Source of the DNA: Flavobacterium tegetincola DSM 22377
GTDB lineage: Bacteria; Bacteroidota; Bacteroidia; Flavobacteriales; Flavobacteriaceae
Length of the DNA stretch: 64,000 nucleotides
NCBI RefSeq assembly: GCF_000425485.1
Contig: NZ_AUDN01000008.1
Span: 186,001 to 250,000 of the forward strand
Direction: 5' to 3'
Below are positions 46,502-56,620 of the stretch, in pieces. Each line of letters opens with the position of its first letter. The first letter of the stretch is position 1. The translations under genes and the position numbers were made by a program. The notes beneath the pieces are model-generated. The model worked only from the letters and a program-made list of their open reading frames with translations. It did not search any database and was not told the origin of the DNA.

Positions 46502-48961
46502 TTACTTCAAATAAGAAGCCGTCATTTTTTTAATTCGTTCTGCCAGAGTTTCACTTGATAATTTTTCGCGCAAGCGGTCGGTGATAATTGGGAAGCTAAA
46601 CGGCGTTGGTTTTAAACATTCCTTTACTACTATTTTTTGTTTTGCAATTCGTTCCAAAGCCAATAAAAGTCGACCTTCTTCGAGTTGGTGTTCAAACGTT
46701 TCGCTATAAGCTTGTTGTAATAACAAATTGTCCGGTTCGTAATCTTTAAACACTTCAAATAACAATTGGGTTCCGCTTTGCAAATGTTTTGTCTTCACCG
46801 CTTTTCCGGGCATTCCGGTAAAAACCAATCCGGCAATTACGGCAATGTCGCGAAATTTTCTTCGTGCCATTTCGGTTGCATTTAAACTTTGTTGCAAATC
46901 TGCGTGAATGTAGGAAGTCGACAATAAATTATTATCTAATAAAACTTCTATGGAGAATTCTTGATCGGATAATAATTCAAAACCGTAATCGTTAAATGCT
47001 AACGAAAAAGTAATTGGCGATAACAAACTCATTCTATATGCCAAAACCGACGCCATTGCTTCATGCACAAATCGCCCTTCAAAAGGATAAAAAACGGCAT
47101 GATAACCTTCCCGAGTTTTAAAAGTTTCAATTAGAAATTCATCCGCATTTGGGATAATTGATTCTTTTCTTTGTCTCTTAAAAATAACTTCCAATGCCTT
47201 TAATTCTACCGATAATTCTTCAGGTTGGTTTGCCAAATGAATTTCTTGACGCAGCAATTCACTCATTTGTGCCGAAAAGGACATCCGACCTCCGGACCAA
47301 CTTACTACTTTTGATTTACTTCCAGCAGGCGCTTTTTGGACCAACACTTGCATGTTTTTGATGGCAAAAAGTTGCAGTCTTTTTCCACCGAAAATAAAGG
47401 TGTCGCCCGGTTGCAATCGCGAAGCAAATGATTCTTCAATCGAACCTATATAACCTCCGCTCAAAAATTTTACACTCATTGAAGCATCGCCAACTATGGT
47501 TCCAATCTGCATTCGATGGTGCATTGCTGTTCGCCTGCTTCTAATGATCATCAATCCATCTTCGTCCAATTCAACTTTTTTGAATTCATCATACGCTTGT
47601 AAACTTTGACTTCCATAAACTAAAAAATTCAAAATCCATTGCCAATCTTCCCTTGTTATGTGTTGAAAACAAAACGTAGATTTTACTTCCTTATAAATTT
47701 CATCAGGATAAAATCCATCCGAAACCGCCAAAGTATTTAGATATTGAATCAACACATCATAACTGTTCAAATACGGAACTCTATCTTCAACTAAACCTAA
47801 TTTTACTGCTTTTCGTAATGCCGAAGCTTCGATTAATTCCATCGCATATGTTGCCAAGAAATACACGCGACTTTCTTTTCCGGGTTGGTGTCCACTTCTT
47901 CCGGCACGTTGTAAAAATCGTGCAACTCCTTTCGGGCTTCCAACTTGCACAATAGATTCTACAGGTGCAAAGTCGACTCCTAAATCTAAACTTGACGTAC
48001 AAACCACTACTTTTAATTCTTCATTTCGGATGGCATTTTCCACCCAATGGCGCGTTTCTCTACTAATGCTTCCATGATGCATTGCCATTTCACCAGCAAA
48101 TTCGGGATATTTTTCGAGTAAATTTTGGAACCACAACTCACAAGCCGAACGCACATTTGTAAAAACTAACGTCGTTTTGCTACCGCGAATTATTTCTGCT
48201 ACTTGATCTAATAAATGCAAACCCATGTGGCCGCGGTACGGATAGGTTTCCATTTTCTCGGGCAATATGGATTCCACACGAATCTTTTTATTGATATTGG
48301 CACTTACCAAAACCGTTTCCGCTGGATTTTGATTGACGCCAAATAACACTTCCTGGGCTTGCGCCAAATTACCAATCGTTGCCGAAATACCCCAAACTTG
48401 CAACTTGGGAACAATCGTTTTCAATCGCGAAAGCGCCAATTCCATTTGAACGCCTCTTTTGGTTCCCAATAATTCGTGCCATTCGTCAATTACAATGGCT
48501 TCGCAGTTTTTAAATATCTTTTCGTAACCTTTTGTAGCCAATAATAATTGCAAACTTTCGGGAGTCGTAATCAGTAAATCGGGCATTTTGGTTTTCTGCT
48601 TCGCTCGTTCGGAAGCCGAAGTATCTCCTGTTCGGATTCCGACAGTTAAAGGCAATTCTAGATCGAGAATCATCTTTTCTGCCGCTTGTTTGATTTCTAT
48701 AGACAGTGCTCGCAATGGAGTAATCCAAATCGCTTTTAATCCTGGAGGTGCTTTTTCTTTGTAGTTTTTATTTTTTCGGATGTAATTTAATACAATTGGA
48801 ATCCAAAGTGCAAATGTTTTTCCACTTCCTGTTGGCGCGTGAAGTAAACCGTTTTTCCCTTGCAAAAAAGCCTTCCATGTTTCTAATTGAAATGGGAATG
48901 GGTTCCAATTTTGGCGTTGAAAAAAAGATTTTCCAATATCGATTAGTACTTTTTGTGTCAT
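46502..48961 (-). CDS. Ligase-associated DNA damage response DEXH-box helicase (Lhr-like)
   Basis: An 819-aa superfamily 2 helicase. Walker A LLHAPTGSGKTFALW, motif Ia TPLRALSIE, motif II VIDEWHELLG (DEWH), motif III ISATIG, motif IV region LVFTNVRSACELWF, and motif VI QRAGRSGHQPG. The Lhr-type winged-helix and beta-barrel C-terminal part follows. It is the helicase partner of the ligase. Its ATG directly follows the ligase stop (TAAATG), indicating coupled translation. Confidence 0.94.
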   Translation of the reverse strand: MTQKVLIDIGKSFFQRQNWNPFPFQLETWKAFLQGKNGLLHAPTGSGKTFALWIPIVLNYIRKNKNYKEKAPPGLKAIWITPLRALSIEIKQAAEKMILDLELPLTVGIRTGDTSASERAKQKTKMPDLLITTPESLQLLLATKGYEKIFKNCEAIVIDEWHELLGTKRGVQMELALSRLKTIVPKLQVWGISATIGNLAQAQEVLFGVNQNPAETVLVSANINKKIRVESILPEKMETYPYRGHMGLHLLDQVAEIIRGSKTTLVFTNVRSACELWFQNLLEKYPEFAGEMAMHHGSISRETRHWVENAIRNEELKVVVCTSSLDLGVDFAPVESIVQVGSPKGVARFLQRAGRSGHQPGKESRVYFLATYAMELIEASALRKAVKLGLVEDRVPYLNSYDVLIQYLNTLAVSDGFYPDEIYKEVKSTFCFQHITREDWQWILNFLVYGSQSLQAYDEFKKVELDEDGLMIIRSRRTAMHHRMQIGTIVGDASMSVKFLSGGYIGSIEESFASRLQPGDTFIFGGKRLQLFAIKNMQVLVQKAPAGSKSKVVSWSGGRMSFSAQMSELLRQEIHLANQPEELSVELKALEVIFKRQRKESIIPNADEFLIETFKTREGYHAVFYPFEGRFVHEAMASVLAYRMSLLSPITFSLAFNDYGFELLSDQEFSIEVLLDNNLLSTSYIHADLQQSLNATEMARRKFRDIAVIAGLVFTGMPGKAVKTKHLQSGTQLLFEVFKDYEPDNLLLQQAYSETFEHQLEEGRLLLALERIAKQKIVVKECLKPTPFSFPIITDRLREKLSSETLAERIKKMTASYLK

Positions 48962-50581
48962 TTAATCCTCATTTTCATTACCAACAATCATACTTTTCAA
49001 ATCTTCAATAGAATTTGCTTCATCGATTTTTTTATCTATTCGCCAACGCAAAATTCTTGGAAACCGTGTAGCAATGCCACTTTTGTGCCGTTTGGAAAGT
49101 GCAATACCTTCAAAACCAATTTCAAAAACCAATTGTGGCGTCACGCTTCGCACCGGACCAAAACGTTCTAGAGTATTCTTTTTTATGAAATCATCTACTT
49201 TTCTGAATTCGGCATCAGTAAGTCCGGAATAGGCTTTGGCAAAAGTTACTAATTCGCGGGTTCCATCTTCCTGATTTTGCCATAAGGCAAAGGTATAATC
49301 CGTAAATAAATTGGACCTTCGGCCGTGACCTCGCATGGCATAAGTTAAAACCGCATCAATGGTTAATGGTGCGATTTTCCATTTCCACCAATCTCCCTTT
49401 TTTCGTCCAACGAGATAAGGCGAATCATTTTTCTTTAACATCAAGCCTTCGCTTTTCATTTCTCGGGAACGGGATCGCTCTTCGGTTAATTCTTCCCAAG
49501 TAGCGAACTGCACTCGTTCTGAAAGTCGGATTGGCAATCCTTTATCTTTAATTTCTTGAAATAATTGTTCTAAAATTTCTCGTCTTTCTTGATAAGCCGT
49601 TTCCCTAATATCCTTGTTTTGCCATTCTAAAATATCATAAACTTTTAGAATCACAGGCGTTTTTTTCAACAAAGCTGCACTTACCGTTTTCCGACCAATT
49701 CGGGTTTGCAAATCATTGAACGTTCCGATATCGTCGTTTGGAAAAGGCAAAATCTCTGCATCTAAAACCGTTCCGTCGGGAATTGCATTTACGAAGGCGC
49801 CAAATTCGGGATATTTATCGGTCACTAATTCCTCTCCCCTACTCCATACAAAAATCTGTCCGTCGCGAATAATGGTTTGTGAACGAATGCCGTCCCATTT
49901 GTGTTCGGCACTCCAATCGCTTGGGTTTCCCAATGCTGCGATATCCATTTCTAACGGATACGCCAAATAAAATGGATACGGTTTTGAAATGAAATCACTG
50001 CTTTTTTCGTCTAAAATTAATTCCTGAAAGCTGATTGTTGACGGTTCCCAGTTGCCCATTAATTTGTAAGCCAATACATCTTCGTCAAGGTTTTCGGCTT
50101 TCGCCAAAGCACGAGTCATTAATTTTTGACTGACGCCAATTCGGAAACTACCGGTAATTAATTTGGTAAAGACAAAACGTTCGTAATAATTTAAAGCCAA
50201 CCAATTTTCGTGCAAATAGGCTTTCTTTTCTTCTTCTGATTTCTTTTTTAGTGCAATGATTTCTTCGAGGAAAGTCGTCAAACTTTTATCAGTACTATTA
50301 TCTGTGGTGGGAATTATCAAACCAATCGTTTCCGCTAAATCGCCAACAATGTGGTAACTTTCTTCAAAAAGCCACATCGGTATATTTGCTAATTCATTTG
50401 CCCAAAGGCGTAAAAGTGTTGTATTAACAGGTCTTGGTGGCCGACGATGCGACAGTAAAGCAATCGTCCAAACTTTATCAGTTGGTGGAGCTTGTCGGAA
50501 ATAATCCGTCAAAGCTTCCACCTTTAGATTGGTTTTATTAGTGCTATCGAGGATTCGAATAAGATTGGCAAAACTTTTCAT
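48962..50581 (-). CDS. ATP-dependent DNA ligase (ligase-associated repair cluster)
   Basis: A 539-aa ligase. The N-terminal DNA-binding domain is at 1-180; the nucleotidyltransferase motif I AEHKWDGIRS (Lys is AMP-linked) is near residue 215. The later motifs are VLDAEIL, SEGLMLKKNDSPYLVG and WWKWK. An OB-fold C-terminus follows. Distinct from NAD-dependent LigA; a dispensable repair ligase. Its ATG overlaps the exonuclease stop by one base (TAATG). Confidence 0.94.
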   Translation of the reverse strand: MKSFANLIRILDSTNKTNLKVEALTDYFRQAPPTDKVWTIALLSHRRPPRPVNTTLLRLWANELANIPMWLFEESYHIVGDLAETIGLIIPTTDNSTDKSLTTFLEEIIALKKKSEEEKKAYLHENWLALNYYERFVFTKLITGSFRIGVSQKLMTRALAKAENLDEDVLAYKLMGNWEPSTISFQELILDEKSSDFISKPYPFYLAYPLEMDIAALGNPSDWSAEHKWDGIRSQTIIRDGQIFVWSRGEELVTDKYPEFGAFVNAIPDGTVLDAEILPFPNDDIGTFNDLQTRIGRKTVSAALLKKTPVILKVYDILEWQNKDIRETAYQERREILEQLFQEIKDKGLPIRLSERVQFATWEELTEERSRSREMKSEGLMLKKNDSPYLVGRKKGDWWKWKIAPLTIDAVLTYAMRGHGRRSNLFTDYTFALWQNQEDGTRELVTFAKAYSGLTDAEFRKVDDFIKKNTLERFGPVRSVTPQLVFEIGFEGIALSKRHKSGIATRFPRILRWRIDKKIDEANSIEDLKSMIVGNENED

Positions 50582-51651
50582 TACGTAAGCAGGTTTTTGA
50601 CTTTTAATACTTCAGGCTGTGCTTCTTCACTTTCCATTTCACCTTCTCCTTTACCGCTAATTTCTCCCGCTTCCCCTTCGTATTGGGTCTTTGCAGTTCG
50701 GGCATCGTACCCTAATTCACGCAAGTACTTTGAAAACAAATCGCTGTAACCGTGGGTAGCAATCACTTTTTCGGCACCTGTTGCAGTAATACTTTCTAGC
50801 AAACCTTGCCAGTCGCAATGGTCGCTTAACACAAAACCTTTATCGACAGCGCGACGTCTTCTCGCTCCACGAAACGCCATCCATCCACTTGCTGAACCGG
50901 TCACATAAGGCGTCATTTTCCGAATCCAAGTACTTCCGTGAGCACTTGGCGGAGCCAAAACGATGTTTCCTAGTAGTTCTTCTTTCTTGGTTTCCCGAGT
51001 AATTAAAGTAGTTTCAGGAAAATCGACTTGAGCACGAAGCACTTGCGTCATATTTTCGATGGCGCCATGGGTATATATTTTTCCTATGTTTGGGTCTAGA
51101 AATTTGAGTAGGCGTTGTGCTTTTCCTAGAGAATAGCCAAACAGTACCGATGTTTTGCCTTCTGCTTTGTTTTCAGCCCACCATTCATTGACATCATTCA
51201 TTACTTGGGATTGAGGCAACCATTTAAAAACAGGTAATCCAAAGGTACATTCGGTTATAAACGTGTGGCATTTTACGACTTCATAAGGAACCGAAATACC
51301 ATCATCTTCTGTTTTATAATCGCCCGTAAAAACCCAAACTTCACCTTTGTGTTCCACCCGAATTTGAGCCGAACCAATAATATGTCCCGCAGGATGAAAA
51401 GAGAATTTTACATTATTAATTATGAAGGTTTCATTCCATTCTTTCCCAATAACGTTGGTCACTCCGAGTCGGTGTTTGATGATGGGAACATTACTAGAAT
51501 GCGTAATATAACGTTCGTTTCCCCATCGCGAATGGTCGGCATGACCGTGGGTGATGAGGGCGTTCTTCACCGGTTTCCAAGGGTCGAGATATACGTCGGC
51601 TTGGGAACAGTAGATGCCTTTGTCGTTAAATTCAAGTAAGGGTGATGCCAT
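50581..51651 (-). CDS. Ligase-associated DNA damage response exonuclease (metallo-beta-lactamase / beta-CASP)
   Basis: A 356-aa nuclease related to the SNM1/Pso2 group. It has LITHGHADHSRWG (metal site), AGHIIGSAQI, FTGDYKTED, FITECTFGLP, and the C-terminal VLSDHCDW and VIATHGYSD. I start at MASPLLEF (51651); the in-frame extension to 51747 is rich in Cys, Phe and Tyr and does not match the family. First of the four-gene DNA repair operon. Confidence 0.92.
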   Translation of the reverse strand: MASPLLEFNDKGIYCSQADVYLDPWKPVKNALITHGHADHSRWGNERYITHSSNVPIIKHRLGVTNVIGKEWNETFIINNVKFSFHPAGHIIGSAQIRVEHKGEVWVFTGDYKTEDDGISVPYEVVKCHTFITECTFGLPVFKWLPQSQVMNDVNEWWAENKAEGKTSVLFGYSLGKAQRLLKFLDPNIGKIYTHGAIENMTQVLRAQVDFPETTLITRETKKEELLGNIVLAPPSAHGSTWIRKMTPYVTGSASGWMAFRGARRRRAVDKGFVLSDHCDWQGLLESITATGAEKVIATHGYSDLFSKYLRELGYDARTAKTQYEGEAGEISGKGEGEMESEEAQPEVLKVKNLLT

Positions 51652-51983
51652 GGTTATTTTATTTTCTCTGTCAGCTATTTTCTTAAAGTCACAACTTTTA
51701 TTATAATGGTAAAAAATAATACAAATGTGATTTTTACGAAATTGCACATTTTATCCTTAACTTTTTACTGTATTTCAGGACTTATACATTCGTTTTCGCA
51801 CTGTAGTAAATTTAAGGAATATCGGAAGTCAAAAATTACAACTTCTCTAAACATAAGTTGTAAAATTTCGCATTTTAAAAATTCAGAACATAAAGTAAAT
51901 TATAGAAATTAAACCAAGAAAGTTGTAATCTAGGATAATACGCAAATGTTATATCTTTATAACAAACAAAAAAATTGCAAAAT

Positions 51984-52640
51984 ATGAGTTTAATAGATTT
52001 AATTACAGGAACTACCGGCAATAAAGTAGCTGAAGATGCTGAAAACAAATTCGGAATAAGTAAAGGACAAATGATTGGATTGGCAGCCGTTGCGGTACCA
52101 CTCATTATTATGTATTTAAAGAACAAGTCAGAAAATACTGAGGAAGCAGCGTCTTTAAATAAGGCTTTGGAAAAAGACCATAATGGTAGTATTCTGAATA
52201 ATCCATCGGAAGCTATGGACAAAGAATCAGAAGGGAATTCAATTTTAGATCATATTTTTGGCGATAAGAAAACAGAAGTAGAAACCTCGCTTTCAAATAA
52301 AACAGGAATTTCAATGAGTACCATCGGACCATTATTGGCAACACTTGCTCCAATTATCATGGGATATATTGGCAAAGAAAAACAAGATTCGGGCGTTTCT
52401 AGTGGCGGTGGACTATCGGACTTGCTTGGTGGGATTTTAGGAAAAGCATCTACTGAAGCAAAGGGCGAACCGAGTAATCCTTTGAATGAAATTTTAGGCG
52501 GTTTGCTGGGTGGTGGAACTACTGCATCAGGCGGAAATCCGCTGAACGACTTGCTTGGTGGTTTACTGGGTGGAAATACTTCAAAAAAGTCAGAAGAAGG
52601 TGGATTGGGTGGACTACTAGGAGGGATTTTTGGAAAATAA
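51984..52640 (+). CDS. DUF937 family protein with glycine-rich C-terminus
   Basis: A 218-aa protein. It starts MSLIDLITGTTGNKVAEDAENKFGIS, a DUF937-like unit whose second copy appears near residue 100 (SNKTGISMSTIGPLLATLAPIIMGYIGKE). The C-terminal 80 residues are built of repeated LGGLLGG and NPLN(E/D)ILGG phrases. No known enzyme function. ATG 51984 preferred to the TTG at 51975. A terminator follows. Confidence 0.82.
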   Translation: MSLIDLITGTTGNKVAEDAENKFGISKGQMIGLAAVAVPLIIMYLKNKSENTEEAASLNKALEKDHNGSILNNPSEAMDKESEGNSILDHIFGDKKTEVETSLSNKTGISMSTIGPLLATLAPIIMGYIGKEKQDSGVSSGGGLSDLLGGILGKASTEAKGEPSNPLNEILGGLLGGGTTASGGNPLNDLLGGLLGGNTSKKSEEGGLGGLLGGIFGK

Positions 52641-52658
52641 AATTTTTCATTACATTTA

Positions 52659-52687
52659 GACCGTTTCAAATATGAAGCGGTTTTTTA
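52659..52687 (+). terminator. Terminator of the DUF937 gene
   Basis: ACCGTTTC, loop, GAAGCGGT with one G-T pair, followed by T residues. Confidence 0.8.
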
Positions 52688-52786
52688 TTGAACTTTAATG
52701 GTGATTCTCTCACTTTCTACAGCTTTTGCACATCATTAAATTTCACCTTTGACGCAGACGAACTTTAAACATCAAAAATTACATTT

Positions 52787-52930
52787 ATGAAAACTATTTT
52801 ATTAGCAGCACTTTTGATTATTGCAATTGTCATGATTGTTATGGGTATTAATGCAAAAATGGCTCCTCCAGCACTAACTGGTGCAGGTTTTATTGTTATT
52901 GCCGTATTATTGTATCAGAAGAAAAATTGA
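52787..52930 (+). CDS. Small two-helix membrane protein (47 aa)
   Basis: ATG at 52787 to TGA at 52930. The protein is mostly two hydrophobic helices (LLAALLIIAIVMIVMGI and ALTGAGFIVIAVLLY) separated by NAKMAPP and ending QKKN, so an inner-membrane hairpin is likely. Hydrophobic periodicity and a clean start support it as real. No family recognised. It sits between the DUF937 gene and an unknown gene on the other strand. Confidence 0.6.
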   Translation: MKTILLAALLIIAIVMIVMGINAKMAPPALTGAGFIVIAVLLYQKKN

Positions 52931-53093
52931 ACTTGATTCGCAATTTAGGACAGCCGTGTCGTTTGTTATCTTAATTTCACATCTTTCATTGTGCTTTTCA
53001 AAGTAGCATTAGATAAAAGTAGTATCAGTAAGAAGACCATTTTCATCAATCTGCTATAAGTAAAGCCGCGTGGAAATAATTAATTAGAAAAGT

Positions 53094-53438
53094 TTATCTC
53101 CTAGCCATCAATTTTAGATAGAACTTTTCTTTTTCTAAATCAGTTGAAGCATTTTCAAATTCATCCACTAATCCAAAATGAAACAATCGTTCATTCATGG
53201 TCATTCCGCCTATACTATCAATTGTAACTCTTTTGAATTCGGACCATAAACTGTAAATCTGTAAGTAATCAAAATTGTTTTCCAACCAGATATTCCCAAG
53301 GTACTTTTCGAACGAATTTTCTAATGCTTCACTATTCATTTCGTTTGTTTTCCAGCTTTGCAGCGTATCCGCCACTTCCTGTACCACCTTATCGGGAGCA
53401 ATTTTTCTGATGTGCAAAATTAATTTGTCAATGGTCAT
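53094..53438 (-). CDS. Small protein of unknown function
   Basis: A 114-aa soluble, acidic and helical protein: MTIDKLILHIRKIAP, VVQEVADTLQSWKT, and a C-terminal LKLMARR. I use ATG 53438; the codon before it is TTG. No family or motif is recognised and the neighbours are unrelated. Confidence 0.6.
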   Translation of the reverse strand: MTIDKLILHIRKIAPDKVVQEVADTLQSWKTNEMNSEALENSFEKYLGNIWLENNFDYLQIYSLWSEFKRVTIDSIGGMTMNERLFHFGLVDEFENASTDLEKEKFYLKLMARR

Positions 53439-53574
53439 CAATGATGGAAGTTGTATTAACCAAATAAATTTTAAATAATCATTTCATTTCCTACAGGTGC
53501 TACTTCCGCATTTACAAATGATAGTGATGTTTATTCCAAAACGAAATATTTGATGTTGGATTAAAAAGCGTTTA

Positions 53575-54627
53575 TTATTTCCCGTTCATTAAAAGCTCGT
53601 ACTTCTTTTGCTTTTCCTGCCACCTTTTGGCTGCATATTGTTGCATATCTTCCACGCGGTCTTTTTCATCAACAATTTCAAAACCAAGAAGTGATTCTAT
53701 AATATCTTCAAGTGTAGTTATACCGTCCATTCCACCGTATTCGTCTACAATTAACGATATGTGCTCTTTCTTGATAAGCATTTCTTCCCATGCATCAAAT
53801 AAAGTCATGTTTTCTGGAAAGTGAATGATCTCTCTCTTGATGTCTTTTAATTGCAAATTAAATTGATCCTCCGCTAATTTTTCAAATACAAGTTCTCTAA
53901 AAATATACCCTGTAATGTTGTCTTTATTGTCTTTAAAAATCGGTATTCTTGAGAAATGTAAAAATTCTTTGTTCTTCAAAAATTCTTCTAAAGTCATTTC
54001 CTCACTCACCGTTACCACCACAATTCGTGGCGTCATAACCTCTTTAATTTTCAAGGTTTTTAGCTTGATCAAGTTTTGAATGATTTTATTCTCTTTATCA
54101 GCAAAAATACCTTCCTGCATTCCAATACTTGCCAAAGCAGAAATTTCTTCTCTACTTGTAGTTAATTCTGCTTTGCTTCTGGATAGCAATTTGGTCAAAA
54201 TTGACGCACCCCAAACAATTGGATACGTTATAAAAATCATGATTCTTATAATTTTAGCAGATATGCTTATCAACTCTTTACTGTAATTTGCCCCTAACGT
54301 TTTTGGGATAATTTCGGTCAATACTAAAATCAAAACGGTTAACACTGCAGAGACAATTCCAAAAGACGCTTCGCCAAATACTTTAATTGCTTCGGCTCCT
54401 ACACCTGCAGCACCCACTGTATGCGCTATCGTATTTAAAGATAATATAGCAGAAAGAGGCTTGTCTACATCTCCTTTTAACTTCAGCATAGTTTCAGAAC
54501 TTTTGTCACCGTTTTCAACTCTTGATTTCAAATAAGAAACGGGAGTAGACAGCAATACCGCCTCCATAATAGAGCACACAAAAGATATAATTAGTGCGGT
54601 AAAAAGATAAATAAGTAAAAGTGTCAT
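53575..54627 (-). CDS. CNNM-domain / CBS-domain transporter (hemolysin-related)
   Basis: A 350-aa protein. The CNNM (DUF21) membrane domain has about four hydrophobic helices in the first ~170 residues, including VLTVLILVLTEIIPKTLGANY, the family signature. Two CBS units follow (KEVMTPRIVVVTV and YGGMDGITTLEDIIESLLGFEIVDE). The usual C-terminal CorC_HlyC domain is absent; the protein ends ELLMNGK shortly after the second CBS. Probably a divalent cation transporter, by homology to Mg transport CorC/CNNM proteins. Confidence 0.88.
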   Translation of the reverse strand: MTLLLIYLFTALIISFVCSIMEAVLLSTPVSYLKSRVENGDKSSETMLKLKGDVDKPLSAILSLNTIAHTVGAAGVGAEAIKVFGEASFGIVSAVLTVLILVLTEIIPKTLGANYSKELISISAKIIRIMIFITYPIVWGASILTKLLSRSKAELTTSREEISALASIGMQEGIFADKENKIIQNLIKLKTLKIKEVMTPRIVVVTVSEEMTLEEFLKNKEFLHFSRIPIFKDNKDNITGYIFRELVFEKLAEDQFNLQLKDIKREIIHFPENMTLFDAWEEMLIKKEHISLIVDEYGGMDGITTLEDIIESLLGFEIVDEKDRVEDMQQYAAKRWQEKQKKYELLMNGK

Positions 54628-55197
54628 ACTGGTTTTAAGTGAATAATTTAATTTCTAAGTTCTTGTTTTTGTTTTCTTTATAGCTTTGTTTACAAAAATA
54701 GTTGAATCTAAAAGATGCTATAAAGATGTGAAACTTACAGCCGCAAAGATAGAACTAAAATTAAAAGATTTAATAGGATTTTTTTTAGAAGTTGCAATTG
54801 CCATGCTCCACCTGTAGTGTAAAGGTTTTTCAATAATAAATGTGGAAATGAGTTGAGGTCTAGAAATTTATTGCACCGGAATTTTATACTTTAGTACCTG
54901 CACCACTTCAATGCATCCTAATGTTTTCAAATGAAAACTGCTTTAAATGCTATTTACACCACATCTTTTAGAGTACAAATTCCTTCTAACTGACGCATCA
55001 GTTTTGCATTGTTGTACGTTCTAGATTCAGATGGATAGTGGAATCGATCATCCTGTTAGAAAACTCTTTCTTAGCACAAGTTTTGGCAAAATACTCCTAA
55101 TGGTAAGAAGTATTTCGCAGCTGCAATCTCAGATATTGCTCCTTAATGTACTAGAAATCGAAATTGCTTCTTCCTATTAAACATATCCTAGTTCCGC
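54628..55197. other. 570-bp stretch without a convincing gene
   Basis: Contains a TATCTTTG box on the minus strand at 54751-54744 that could drive the CNNM gene. Around 54960-55060 the minus strand shows a short open phrase (RTYNNAKLMRQLEGICTLKDVV), which might be the remnant end of a lost gene. It has no start and I could not assign it. No repeats or RNA genes seen. Confidence 0.5.
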
Positions 55198-56361
55198 TTA
55201 CTTTTGCAACGCTCTAAGTTTTACCTTAAACATTTTCGCAGCGCTGGTATAGCCTCCTTCGGTACCATCTACAAAGTGCGAATGCTTAGTTTTCCGGTCC
55301 AAAACGTAGCAAGACATGACTGAGGCGTGGGTAATATGAATACCGTAAATGATTTTTTTGTTTTGCTCTAATTGGTTGAGATAAGTTACAAATGAATCTA
55401 TTTTATCCTGATCGGCAGTAAATATAGTGTTGATCATTCCGTCCATCATGAAGGTGTGGGACAACTGCCCTATTTGTTGCAAATAGTGCTGGCCATCAGC
55501 CGACAAATTTAAGTAGAACTTCCCAATGAGTGTGGAAATCCACTTCTTCAGTAAGTAAAACCAGTTCTGATTGACCAACGTAATTTTCATCTCTTCCCAA
55601 ATGGTGAGAATATTAAAATTCAGTTGCAATTTCTCTGATTTAATGGGTTGCCTGCTGTTGAACGTCCCAAACAAAATATCCATTTGCGCAATGATCTCTT
55701 TGTATAAAAGGCGCTGGTCCGTTTCATTTACCGCATCTAATAACAAGCAGACCACTTTATTTTGACTCTGATTGGGATCGATTTTTTTCCACCTGCATTC
55801 CATCCCTTCCAGATTTAGAAGGTCTTTCTCAAATAAAATCGCCTCATTTTCTTCAAAATTTTGCTTGATAATTTCTTCTGCTCTTTTCAATCCGTTTCCT
55901 AAAACCACGGGAATAGACAATTGTTCGGTCAGCTTGTGTTTTGCTATTTTGAGTGTTGCCTCTTGCGCAATCAAGTGCGCTACCGAAACATGTCCAACCC
56001 GCAACGTGAGATTAGCATTTCTCTTTATGTGCAAACTATAATTGTCTAACGTCCCTACAATTTGATTTAAAAACAAAGCAGGAACTATAAATGTGGCTCC
56101 GTCTCCGCCAAAAAAGTAAGGGATTTCTGTAGACTGCTTTTCTTTTCGCACCAAGTTGAGCACAGAAATTATCGCTCCAGTGGCAGTCAAGTTGACTTGA
56201 TGGTGCTTCCCATCTGCAACGGCTTCTGTGGAGTTTTGAATATCCACCACCACCACATGCCAAGTGGACGGAATTTCCGTAAAGCGCGTTTCCATAGCCA
56301 ATAAGTCGACCAGGTTTTTGCCTGCACTTTTTAGATTCGTATAGAATTCAATTTCTCCCAT
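55198..56361 (-). CDS. DUF3095 family protein (nucleotide-cyclase-like N-terminal domain)
   Basis: A 387-aa protein. The N-terminal region has VVVDIQNSTEAVADGKHH and YFFGGDGATFIVP, the arrangement of class III cyclase/GGDEF-like metal and nucleotide sites, which fits the DUF3095 family. The C-terminal half has HITHASVMSCYV and HFVDGTEGGYTSAAKMFK. Cyclase activity has not been established for this family as far as I know. Isolated between two gene-free stretches. Confidence 0.8.
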   Translation of the reverse strand: MGEIEFYTNLKSAGKNLVDLLAMETRFTEIPSTWHVVVVDIQNSTEAVADGKHHQVNLTATGAIISVLNLVRKEKQSTEIPYFFGGDGATFIVPALFLNQIVGTLDNYSLHIKRNANLTLRVGHVSVAHLIAQEATLKIAKHKLTEQLSIPVVLGNGLKRAEEIIKQNFEENEAILFEKDLLNLEGMECRWKKIDPNQSQNKVVCLLLDAVNETDQRLLYKEIIAQMDILFGTFNSRQPIKSEKLQLNFNILTIWEEMKITLVNQNWFYLLKKWISTLIGKFYLNLSADGQHYLQQIGQLSHTFMMDGMINTIFTADQDKIDSFVTYLNQLEQNKKIIYGIHITHASVMSCYVLDRKTKHSHFVDGTEGGYTSAAKMFKVKLRALQK

Positions 56362-56620
56362 TTTTTAAATCAATAACACCCGTTTCTTATACTATTTGTC
56401 CCTCTTTTGGTTCTTACCAAAATTACTTGACTACTCTTTCAGTGCAATGCCGTGTGTGGGATTAAAGGTGCGTGTTTTTTTGATCAGTAACAAGTTTTAC
56501 AGACATAAAACACTTTTTAATGAAGCAAAACACCTGCAAGCTAAGTGTTTTAGAAAGCTGAACAGTATTGTTTTACAATTAAAAACCGTTGCAGCCGTCA
56601 AAAGAACACATAAATACCGC

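Noticed and set aside
52250-52669. Proline/serine-rich 139-codon ORF
   Set aside because: Antisense of the glycine-rich DUF937 tail; composition follows from the repeat.
54955-55140. Possible transposase or lost-gene remnant on the minus strand
   Set aside because: A short phrase looks protein-like, but there is no start, no domain and no inverted repeats. Left as unassigned.
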